Shown: piece after piece, positions 32,401 through 43,502 of the stretch | Position numbering within the stretch: the first letter of the stretch is position 1 | Layout: every line of letters begins with the position of its first letter | Source of the DNA: Moringa oleifera | Taxonomy: Eukaryota > Streptophyta > Magnoliopsida > Brassicales > Moringaceae | Direction: 5' to 3' | Assembly: GCA_021397835.1 (NCBI GenBank) | Contig: JAJFZO010000230.1 | Coordinates: 7,124,001-7,188,000 of the forward strand | DNA: 64,000 nt | Program-made: the position numbers and the translations under genes | Notes under the pieces: generated by a model | Told to the model about the DNA's origin: nothing | Seen by the model: only the letters and a program-made list of their open reading frames with translations | Database searches by the model: none

Positions 32401-35400
32401 TGGCATTCTCATTCATTTCATATTCTGACAGAGCAACCTTATGACAGCATCCCAAATTTCAGTGCTGCTGATGCTTTTCGGCTTACAGGGATAGGGAGAA
32501 ATGAATTTATTGATATCATGAACAAATGCAGATCTAAGGTACTAGATTGTATTGGCTGCCTTATTGATTTATATGCTGTGGCTCATGGCAGGTGGATGGG
32601 TAGATTTAGTCTCGAGGCATGCATGTGTGTGTGCATGGACCTGAATTGTGTCCTTTGACTACAACTTACTTGTGTTATCCTTCATGTAGAAAGAAATGCT
32701 TTATTTAAGAAAACAAAATTTAAGCCTTCGCATTCTGCTTTGTCTAGTGAGAATCTGTTTGTTTCATAAAGCTTGCAATTACAAATTGATTGTGGATATT
32801 ATGTATGATATTTTATATGATTACATTTTGTAGTGAACTTTTCATCAGTCATCACATTGAGATGTACTATATGTTACTTATAATATTCCTTTTTCTTGTG
32901 GGTAAATTTGTCTATGCTCCTATAGGGAATCAAACTTGCAACCTTTCCCACCCCTTTTTTTGTTTGTTTTTTTTTTTTTTTGGGGGGGGGGGGGGGGGGG
33001 GCGCGGGGCGAGGATCCCCCAAGGCTCCCAAGCTGCTGACAGAAATATTTACTTCAATGGATTGTTGTTTAGACCTTTGCTGACACCGACAATCCTTTAT
33101 TTGAAAGATTTGATTAAACTTATTGATGTTTGAGAGCTTTATTTCAAAGCTATTATATTAGGTGGAACATGCTAATTAATCTTACCTATCATTTACCTCC
33201 TCTTGAGCTAACCAGAAAATCATGTGGAAGCTGAACAAGTCAATTGCAAAAGAATTGTTACCTACTCAACCTGTGGACTTTCCTATTGAGGCTTGGTGGG
33301 GAATTTGCCTTGTCAACTTCACTATAGAAGAATTTAAGGTAAAATCTCTAATCATCTTTGTTCCCCAGCTGATATATTTCCTTTTTATGAATCAAGTTCC
33401 AGCCAGATCAACTTCTTATGGTTCTAGTGAACTGGTGTTTGTCATTGATCTCAGCTTGAAATTTTTTTCTCCTTTTTCCATAGAAACTCTCAGAGGAAGA
33501 AATGGCAACAATAGATAAAGTCTGTAAAGAGGAAGCTAATGCATATATCCTGTTTGATCCGGACATCATAAAGGGTCTTTACCGACGAGGATTGATCTAT
33601 TTTGATGTCCCTGTCTATCCTGATGACCGTTTTAAAGGTAGTTCTGTTTGACTTCAATGTTTTTCCTGCTAATTTGGTTATCTAGATTTGCTGTTACATT
33701 TTCATCCAGCATATAAATATTTGATTGGTTTACCGACGAGGATTGATCTGTTTTGATGTCCCTGTCTATCCTGATGACCGTTTTAAAGGTAGTTCTGTTT
33801 GACTTCAATGTTTTTCCTGCTAATTTGGTTATCTAGATTTGCTGTTACATTTTCATCCAGCATATAAATATTTGGTTGGTTTACTTCAAAATGTGAAATT
33901 CCATGTTTTGCTCATATTTTCTACTAGTCAGTGCATTTTTTTTTTTAAAGTTTGAAAACTCTGGAAACTTAGTTTATGAGCATGGATTCTTCTTTTTGCT
34001 TGTATCTTCTAGTTTAGTGAGAGCATGGGAGTTATCTCTTTAACATGCTCTTTCCTGCCTCACTTTCCAATGAAGATCAACTATTTCTTTTTTGTTTCTA
34101 AGTTGGTTTGTTGATATATAAATGCACCTTTTGGAACTGAGTGTATATAAAATCATTGGAGGAAGCATTACAGTGACAAACAATATTTCTTGTTTTGAAA
34201 CTCTGTGTGTTGTCTCTTCTTTTTCTCAGATTAATGTATGTAAATTGCAAAATACATTTCCATGTTTTTCCCCGTGTGTGTTGCAAGGCTTAAAAAGAGT
34301 ATAAGGTTATTTATTTTTTTCTTGCCATCTAAATGCTTAATAATTGTGGTGAAAACAAATGACAAAGCATATGATCTACTTCGCTTTTCTTTGGTGGATT
34401 TTTGACTGTGGGTCATCTACGGTATCTCAGTTTCCAGGCTTGAAGGGTTCATTTCCAACAGAGAGCAGTCTTATGAAGATCCCATTGAGGAGTAAGACAG
34501 CAATTTTATTACATTGATGTCTTATTTGGCATTTGAACATTTTTTATCAGTTAAATTGAGATCCTAATGCTAGCAAGTTTACTGTACAGGTTATTGTATG
34601 CAGTTTTTGTTGTTTCAAATGAGAATTCAACTGTTGCTGAATTGGCATCAACATTACAAGCTGACCTTACTCAGTTGCAGGCAGCTGCATCGTTTGTTTG
34701 CCGATTGGGATGGGCAGTAAAAGTTATTGATCCCGCATCTGTTCTTCAGGATAAAAATACACCTGCATCTCCTCGAGCTACTCTCAGCGATGAAGAAGAT
34801 GCTAGTATTGTCTCAACAAATATGTCTACTGATGGTGAAGAAGATAATGTGGGAACAGAAAGCTATGGGCCACGTTCTTGCCAGGCTCGTGTTGCTTTCA
34901 TTGTTGATGCTAATATAACATCCTATCTCATGATGGGTTCTGTTTCACCAGGTTATCTTTTCCTTCATCATCGTTTTTGTAACTTCTGCCTTCATATTAT
35001 GAACAGTAATAAGTGCAGTGAAAAGTAGAAAGTGCATATTCAGATGGAAAAACATGTCGTGAATACCTTTCGCTTAATATATTCTCAGATTATTTCAAAC
35101 TTTTGCTGAGGAATTGATGGAGACACATGTTATGAGATAGAGATTTATGTTAATAAATCTAGCAGCCTGCAATGATGCCTGCAATGTCTGTTAGCTCTTT
35201 TCGATTGCCTTCCGAGCAACTGGAAGGGACTTTGTAACTCTAAAATGTTCTTCTGTGAGGTTCTCCAAAATTTTATTTTTAATTTGATTTCATTACTGTT
35301 TATGTTCTCAGTAAATTGGCCTACAGATATATTAGCAGAGTCACAAGAAAGAAATCTCTTAGTCCGAGTTCACTTAAATAGTTACAGTGGAAATGAACCT

Positions 35401-38400
35401 ACCATAATAAAATATTCTGCATAGAAAAAAACAAAATTGTCTTGGAATCAGTTCTATATCTCCTTTTCCTTAAGGAAATTCCTTATTTCCTATCATATAG
35501 CATGTCCTATGTAAATGTGTAAGAATTTGTATACAATCTGGACTGAAGAACTACAGAAGTCCTCCTTTAGTGGTAATATGTGGCTAAAGTTTATGTATTC
35601 GATTTGGAGTGTCTTGTCCTTCATATTTGGCGTTGATGTACTGAGAGAAATTCCAGAATGATGATAGTGGAGAAAGTTTAGATTGGTTGATTAATTGGTT
35701 GAACATATTATTAGTTTACACTGATGATTATTTTTGCTGCTTTTGGAGAGCAGCATTATGAGACCTATTGAGCTGCTTGACTCACGTGATCCAGTTGTTT
35801 CCTGGGCTAGATACAGGTGAAATTTTACCAGTTGCACTTCACACCCCGATAAGACTGTTTTCTTTCACCTTTTGGTCCTAGGTTTCAGAAAAGGTTAGTC
35901 CCACGACTACTATTTTGATGTATTCCTAAATCTCCTTATTTGAAAAATCATTAAATATAAGTTAGGATGTAGTTTTCCACAATTCTTTTTTATTCACCAA
36001 GTAAGTTAAACCGCTGGGAAGCTTTCCTGACAGCCTGGTGAGAAGAATAACCTGAAGTTTATTGTGGTCGGTTTATTGTGTACTTGAATTCAGTAGGTTA
36101 CAGTGTTGATAATTGATAATTTGGCATGGTTCTCATGTTTCATCTCAACATGTATATTGTTTGAATATTTCTGTTAATTTGTAAGCTTTACTTATTAATG
36201 TATACTTGCAGGCTTAAAGTCTCATGCTGTGACACTGTATGAAGCGGGCAAATTAGGTCATGCTAGCATTGCAGATCTTTGCAAGGATTTGAGTACATTA
36301 GAGGGAGCAAAATTTGAGGGAGAACTACAGGAGTTTGCAAATCATGCATTTAGCCTTCGTTGTGTTCTGGAATGTCTACTATCAGGTGGAGTTGCTACGA
36401 ATGCTAGAACAGTTGAAATTTGTGATAAGATGGACATTGTAACTTCAAGTAATGATGAGGCTACTCTGATAGCTGATGTGTCTCTGACTGACAAATCAGG
36501 AGATTCCATTAAGGATGAAGCTGGTCAAGATACTGATGATTCCATGAATTCAGAGATTCTCCAGGACAGTCCTCTTTTAACTGAACCTGTTCCTGGAATT
36601 ACTGTACATGAGGCATCTTCTGCCTCCTTGTCAGAAGATAGTAGTTTCTTAGAGGCCTCTAAATCTGACCCAAGTTTTCAGAGTGATGAGAAGCTGATAC
36701 CACTTGAAGAGTCTGATGGTGGGAAGGCAAATCTTAGGAGAAAAAGGAAGTATCGTGTTGATATTCTCCGCTGTGAAAGCTTAGCTTCTCTGGCCCCAGC
36801 AACCTTAGATAGGTTGTTTCATCGTGACTATGACATTATTATTTCTATGATTCCTCTTCCTCCTTCATCTGTTCTTCCTGGACCAGCAGGCCCCATTCAT
36901 TTTGGTCCTCCATCTCATTCATCGATGACCCAGTGGATGAAATTGGTACTTTATTCAACTGTGGGTATTGGGCCTTTGTCAGTTGTTCTTATGAAAGGAC
37001 AATGTCTACGCATGCTTCCTGCACCGCTGGCTGGTTGTGAGAAAGCTCTTATATGGTCTTGGGATGGTTCCACAATTGGAGGGTTGGGAAGCAAGTTTGA
37101 AGGAAATTTAGTTAAGGGAAGCATACTTTTACATTGTTTAAATTCACTTCTTAAGTACTCAGCTGTTCTGGTGCAGCCTCTTAGCAAGTATGACCTCGAT
37201 GAATCTGGAAGAATTGTTACTATGGATGTACCATTGCCCCTAAAGAATGCTGATGGTTCTATTCCTCATTTTGGTGACGAGTTGGGACTGTGTGCAGAGG
37301 AAAATGAGAAGTTGAATGCTTTATTGACTAATTTGGCAAAGAAGATGGAGTTATGGACGATTGGTTATATTCGCCTACTAAAACTTTTTAAAGAGAGAGA
37401 ATCAGACTACTTTTCCCATGATGATGAAAAGTATGAGTGGGTTCCGCTAAGTGTGGAATTTGGAATGCCACTTTTTAGTCCAAAATTATGCAACATTATA
37501 TGTAAAAGGATTGTTTCATCACAGTTACTTCAAGCAGATTCCCTTACTGAGCATCATGATGCAATGCAATCCTTACGGAAAAGGTTGCGCGATATTTGTT
37601 TAGAGTACCAAGCAACAGGTCCTGCTGCCAAAATTCTTTACCAGAAAGAGCAATCAAAGGATTTATCTCGACAACTCATGAAGTATGCTAGTGGAAAGTG
37701 GAATCCACTGTTGGACCCTTCTTCTCCCATTTCAGGAGCCTTGAGTGAGCATCAGCGGTTAAAGCTTGCTAATCGACAGCGTTGCCAGACTGAAGTTTTG
37801 AGCTTTGATGGTAGCATTCTCAGGTAAGTGTGAATCATTCACATTTTTTACAACTTGTAGTTTGCGTTCGTCCAACCTGTTATGTTTAACGTGCCCATTA
37901 TATTTGTGTTTGTTCATATAGTTCTTTAACCCCTTGAAGTCTTTGTGTTTTGATTGTCAGGATTTTGATATTGTATTTTTTCTTATTAAGATCTTCAGAA
38001 ACCTAAGGGAACTTTCGAATTTGCTCACATACTTGTTCCTTAAACTTGTAAACTTTTAAATTCGTTTTTGGTTCTTCAGAAACCTGAGAGAAATTTTATG
38101 TCTGTGCATGGACGTGGAGATATATGCATGCATATCTTTGTATTTAATGTATATTTATAATGACTGCTTCTATTAGTTTCCTGTGGGAAGAGCAATATGG
38201 TGATATATTGTGTGATTAAAGATTTCTGAGAATAATTAAAATTTGGCCTTTCTTTTGATATTAAATTAGTAAATGAACAGTATTAAAGGTTGATTAGGTT
38301 ATATTACCACCATCCTAGGTCCAAATTTCAGTTGGAGCATCTTAAAATTATATTTAAAGATCTCTCACCAATAATTTCTCAATGTTTCAATAGGGTCGCG

Positions 38401-39020
38401 CTGATATTCATTTATTAAAGTGGATGATAGATAACAATAACCATTATGAAGTCATTTAGAAATTCGTATTTGAAAGTTTTCCTCAAATTGAACATCATAT
38501 TTACTTATGTATAACAGAACTTTCAAACTATACATAGCATGTTAGCTGATTGTCATAAGCAGATTTTATTCGCTTAAACAGAATAAATGGCGGGGTTACA
38601 TAGAAACAGTGATGAATTGCTGGGACTGGCTGGTAAAAGTCAAGCCAATAAACTATAAATTCAAGTTTTGGTTAGACGAGGAGTGTGGAAGGATGATTAA
38701 CTATTCACATAACTAATATTTCTACTATGCAGGTAGAAACTTTATGACTATAATTCTTCAATGGTATTTGCAGATCGTATGTTTTGACTCCAGTTTATGA
38801 GGTTGCCACAAGGCCCACTGAGGAAGCCGGCGGAGGGACTACAACAAAAACTGATTCTGATGAAGCTGACAGTCGAGAAGTGATCCTTCCTGGTGTTAAT
38901 CTTCTTTTTGATGGTTCTGAGTTGCATCTCTTTGATATAGGTGCTTGCCTGCAGGCTCGCCAGCCGGTTTCATTAATAGCAGAGGCTGCAGCATTGACTG
39001 CATCAGGTGGCATTAGATAG
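29476..39020 (+). CDS. FAM91 family protein (FAM91A1 homologue)
   Basis: Ten coding exons: 29476-29603, 30593-30710, 31203-31299, 32432-32538, 33216-33338, 33484-33637, 34431-34491, 34590-34951, 36212-37823 and 38774-39020. The CDS is 3009 nt, encoding 1002 aa, near the usual plant length of about 1010. It begins [17 protein letters not shown]. The N-terminal FAM91 domain carries [28 protein letters not shown] and [20 protein letters not shown], then [20 protein letters not shown]. An acidic linker leads to the C-terminal domain in the large exon 9 and in exon 10, which ends [20 protein letters not shown]. Human FAM91A1 works with TBC1D23 and WDR11 in capture of endosome-derived vesicles at the trans-Golgi. 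A trafficking role in plants is inferred. All introns are GT-AG and all phases close. Exon 6 and its donor are partly duplicated in intron 6, see the repeat entry. Confidence 0.95.
30061..30105 (+). mobile_element. 45-bp 5'-truncated LINE 3' end in FAM91 intron 1
   Basis: The insert CTTGGTGCACAGTAAATAAT...TTGTTACTGTTC plus A-run closely resembles the 3' terminus of the LINE in isoamylase intron 8 (50773-50819: CTTGGTGCTCTGTAAATAAT...TTGTTACTGCTT plus A-run). It is flanked by the 16-bp direct repeat AATTGTTTATAGAAAC at 30045-30060 and 30106-30121. That is a textbook target-site duplication from target-primed reverse transcription with extreme 5' truncation. Confidence 0.85.
32982..33001. repeat. 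Pure G run (about 20) in FAM91 intron 4
   Basis: A T-rich tract is followed by about 20 consecutive G and then GCGCGGGGCG. Pure G runs this long are very unusual in AT-rich plant introns and may be partly a sequencing or assembly artefact. Confidence 0.8.
33578..33879. repeat. 151-bp tandem duplication spanning FAM91 exon 6 end and intron 6
   Basis: Copy 1 is 33578-33728 and copy 2 is 33729-33879, exact period 151. I see only two mismatches (A/G at 33599 versus 33750, and A/G near each copy's end). Copy 1 includes the last 60 bases of exon 6, its splice donor (AAAG|GTAGTT) and 91 bases of intron. Copy 2 therefore contains a second identical donor at 33788-33790. Using the second donor would add 151 bases and meet an in-frame TGA soon after the first donor, so the normal product needs the first donor. 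Confidence 0.93.
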
Positions 39021-41023
39021 GGCTCCCAAAACCTTGATTAAGGGAGAAGAATTTCGCAGTGCTGCAAATAGCAGTCGTCAATTTACAATGGGTTTGATGC
39101 CACTTTTATTCTGACTACTTGCTTCATCTACTTCATCTTTGAGGTTGATTGTGCGTGACATAGCTTATGACTAAGGTAAACATCGAATTATTGTTTTGTG
39201 ATTCACAGATATAGTTGACTACTGGATTCTCCTCTCTCGATCAAGGTCTCTTCTGCATTTTTGTGCCTCTTGCTCTGGTCATGCTATCCTTTCTGAATAA
39301 GATCGTCACCTGTACATTTTATGCATCATTTATTATTTTACGCGCTTCATAACTATTTGATCAATTGGGTTGAGTCCTCACCAACTTTCCTGGTTCATTG
39401 CAGGTGGTATTATCAATTCTATATTTCCTCTAATCATGGTTTCTCCAGGTTAGTGTGTTATGACAAGTGAGAAATTATTGTGTCAGAATCAATACAGTTT
39501 GATGTCCAACATTTCTTCTAGTGTCCCTGTGTTTATAAGGGGGAGAAACTCATTCTGGCATGTATTACATGGAGAAGTACCCTGGGAAAGAAAAAAATAT
39601 GGTACCAAGAAGGCATGTTCACTCTTGCAAAATGTCTAATTTCTTATAGTAATCCATGTATAATTTCCTAGATGATGTTTTCCCAAGTGATTCTTGGATG
39701 GATGCATAGAAAATTATCTTCACTGCAGAAGAATTACTGACCTATATTACATATTGGAAAAGGATATGTACGTACTCACGTGTAACTTTTTTTGGTGGTC
39801 AAGGATAGTGATTACTTAACTATGGTTTCTTTGAAAAATAAGATGGTATTATAGGTTTCTTGAGCTGTTTTTCTTTTCTCACGGCATTGTAGAAGAACTG
39901 ACAAATTAGAACAAAGTGTTCTCTTTATTATTGTTGTTTTCATAGTTTCGATGCAGTTTCTACAACCTGAACCCACTATTTAACAATTTCTGGTGGAATT
40001 TCCTTGCATATATCTGTATTGGTTTGAAGAATGGTTGTTTACATGGTTTTCAATTGGATTTGATGCATGTTTATACGTGGACAGAAGTATGCATACTCTC
40101 AATATTATCACTATCAGCATCCCTGGTGAAGAAACTGAGCCTGTTTTATTGGGGGAATCTGAAAGAACTGCTTTATTTATATGATCCAGTTTGGCAAAAA
40201 GTTGTTTGGGCTTTGGTGAGTCATGGTAGGATCACTCCAAGGACAATCAATGTTCTAGTTATATGTATAGAACTCTGTGTAGCTTCATGATGAAGGAATG
40301 AACCAGTGCCTCCTTTTTATGCGTCCTGATCACACAGCCCACCTGAAGGATTTAACGAGCCCATGAATTCTCTCTTATCTTCCTTTTTTAGGGCAATATC
40401 CACTGGATCAAACATCACCATCTGTTGCTCAGAATTGAAAATTAATATGGATCTTGCACAGTTGAATTAAACTTGAAAACCAAAAAGGCTAAACGAACCA
40501 CATTAACTGAGCAAAACCCATCTGGCTTGGCTTCCGGTACAGAGAACCAACTGCCTCTTATCAAACTCATCCTAAACTATGACCGTTCTTATCTCCATTC
40601 TAATGGAGGGCAACGCCGACTACATACAGTGGCTTAAAACTTCATGGGGCGAAGACTGAACACTGATCTATTGATATTTTCTCATCACGGAAGGGGACAA
40701 AAAGATGTGTGAGGTCACATAAAAATGTGGCGAGTCTCGCGGTTTCCTTCACGTGGCGGACACCAGAAGGAGCGTCCCCGCTTCTATGCTTAACCAGTTA
40801 ACGCTCCAAAAATATAACAGAAAAGCCGTACACTTCACTTTTTTCACTCATTCACTCAAGTCTAGCTAATAGGAGGAGAGAAAAGAGAAATAAGCTTCTT
40901 ATATCAGTATCTCCTTGTTATCCTGCTTTCATCTTCAAAAGTTGGATCCCAATTTTCGGTATTCGGATTAACTTTTGATCTCCGTTGAACACTGCTGTTT
41001 TATCTAAAGGAAAAAGGACAAAG
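39021..41023. other. FAM91 3' flank and isoamylase 3 promoter
   Basis: Probable FAM91 3' UTR extends some distance beyond 39020; the exact end is not visible. The rest is mixed DNA with no supported gene. The last 350 bases are the isoamylase promoter and leader and include a CACGTGGC motif at 40750-40757. Confidence 0.5.
40750..40757. promoter_or_regulatory. G-box / ABRE (CACGTGGC) upstream of isoamylase 3
   Basis: CACGTGGC matches the ACGT-core G-box/ABRE consensus bound by plant bZIP and bHLH factors. It lies about 270 bases upstream of the isoamylase ATG, a plausible proximal-promoter position. ABA or light control is inferred only. Confidence 0.5.
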
Positions 41024-43461
41024 ATGCTCCATTCACCATTTCTTTGCGGTTCCAACTCTACTAAGTTTCTTCAGTCTCCTTCAGCTCTATCAAGTAACAC
41101 TGATAGTTGTTCCTATGCATTTTATGGTGTCCTTAACATGGGGTATGTTAACTTGTCTCTTGTACTTACTTGCTTTGTACTTTGTACGAGATTTTTAGGA
41201 GCTTTTGATGTAATCTAAAGTTAAGAGTGGTGGTTTTGACGCAGCGAAATTTCGATTTTCAGAAATGTGTTGTTGGTTTTCTCTTTTCTGTGTGGTTGTC
41301 ATGCTTAGTTTGCAGAGCTCTTAGGGGATGCAAAGGAAAAAGGCTCTTTATGGTCGTCAATCTTTGTGTTATAAAAATGTCGACCATCTTGTGTTTTAAA
41401 TAGGTGACATGGCTCATATTTTTGTGATCTTAAGCGAGTATTCAATTTTAATGCTATCTCATGTTATTCTCAGATTTGATGGTTTTGAATAACTGGTTAA
41501 TTTTGCATGATAGGGGAGGGTGTTATGTTGTTTGGTAACTTAGATGAGGATAAATGGTGAAAAGATGGTGTCTGTTGAGCTTGGATATCTAGTTTTACAA
41601 TGTTATATCTTGACTTGGATGATTTTTTGACTTCTAATACTGTGTCGTAGGTTGAAATTGAGTAGAAAACTATCAGGTGGCAATGGGCAAGGACTCTTTA
41701 GTAAGGTATGTTATGTCTTTGTATAATTTTATATCGTATTCTCTTCGGAATTCTGCGTCTGTCGAATTATGATATCATGTTGTCCGATAGATAGACAGGG
41801 AAAGTACCCAGCATAGAACCGCTAAAGTCTATGGTCATCATTCTCGGGATCGTCTACTTGAGGTACCTTCACTGAACTCAACCAAAAGTAAGCTTTGCTC
41901 CTGTATAAAATTTAATTCCAGTAAGCTTCTGTTGATTTTTGCACCATTTTCTAATATATAAATAGTAGATATTCATGAGATCTCTAGTTTTATGTTTAGT
42001 CTCTGTAATAGAATTGCATTGTGATAGTACATATGTTACCTTTCTTTCCTTAGCGAAATTCTAGAATGTTCTTATTAGCTAAATTTTGCATCTACTATAA
42101 TTTTTATATCTTCGGCTTGCATGCTGCTAGTTTTCTATATCTTTAATGTTGTCAAACTAATCAACATCATCGCATGACCTCTGCTTCTAATTCTAGGAGG
42201 AAGCCCCTCAAATGTCAGAAACCAGCCCATCATTGAAAACCTTTCCTGGTCAGGCATTTCCTTTAGGTGTTTCAGAAGTTGAGAAGGGGATCAATTTTGC
42301 TATATTTTCACAGCATGCAACAGCAGTCACACTCTGCTTATCACTTCCTGAGAGGTGAGAACACATTTCCTTATTGTTTTGTAGGTTGAATGGTAGTTCT
42401 GGATGATTCACATATGTTCACTGATTGAAGAAGCTGAATTTGATTCCCATCTGTTAATTCAATTCCCCAACCTGGATACCTCCTCGGTTATCAAAAAAAA
42501 AAAAAAAAAGAAGAAAAAACTAAATTTGATTAGAAGATCAATGTTTATATCTTTACTTTTTAAGCTTTACATTATCTTTTAGTTCTACATGCGTGAGTTT
42601 GATGTAGATTGTGGTTTGTATCAAAGAAATATAAAGTTTGATGTAAAACAATGAAAGATATAGAAATGCTTACCTGGCTGTGATAGTAGTAAGATTTATC
42701 AAACTAGGGTAAGAAAGAGAGGTTGAAAACTAAGAGTGAGAAACTTCTTCTCTAAAATTTGGCCTAGTTTCATAATATTTTTCAAGGAAATGGAAACTCC
42801 TTTTCCAATTTGAGGTTGTTGTCTGCGGACTAAGATCACTTGTATGGTCTTCCATGACTTTGAAGGAGAGGTTGCAGAGGACTTGTTGATGGAGCATGAA
42901 ATCATTTGGCTGGAAACTGTAGTTGTTGGCACAGGGCAAGTACTTCTCCAAATGTAATTAGTCCTTTGGGCTTGAACAGCCCCAGAAGTGTTCTATAACA
43001 CATGAAGTAGTGGTAGTTCTAGGGGCAATGTGGGATCAAGGAGATAGAGAGACATCTTTTCGTGCTTTAAAGTAACAATTTCTGCTCTTTAATTTGTCAT
43101 TTGTCTTGGTATATTGAGATTGTTTCTTCTCTCTTGAACATAGAGCTAATGATACTTATCAAACATGGTCTGCATTAATCAAGTTAGGCAATCTATGTTT
43201 ATGGGGCACAATCATAAAATGATTTTAAGTTTGCCTTCAGAAGTAGGACCAGTAAAGCAGATCAATTTGGGTAGCTTTTGGTTTGAATGGGATGAATACT
43301 GTTCCAAAATCTCAAGGGTTTGATTTGAAGTTGATATAGTTGGCCATGTTTACCTACATTTTCGTTAACTATATTTAACACATCTTGATGTCTTAGTATT
43401 ATCTTATATCACACAACTGATATTTCTGTCATTGTTTAGACCCTGTACCATCTCAGCCCTC

Positions 43462-43502
<41 letters not shown>

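Noticed and set aside
36951..37187. Minus ORF inside FAM91 exon 9
   Set aside because: Antisense shadow of a conserved coding exon.
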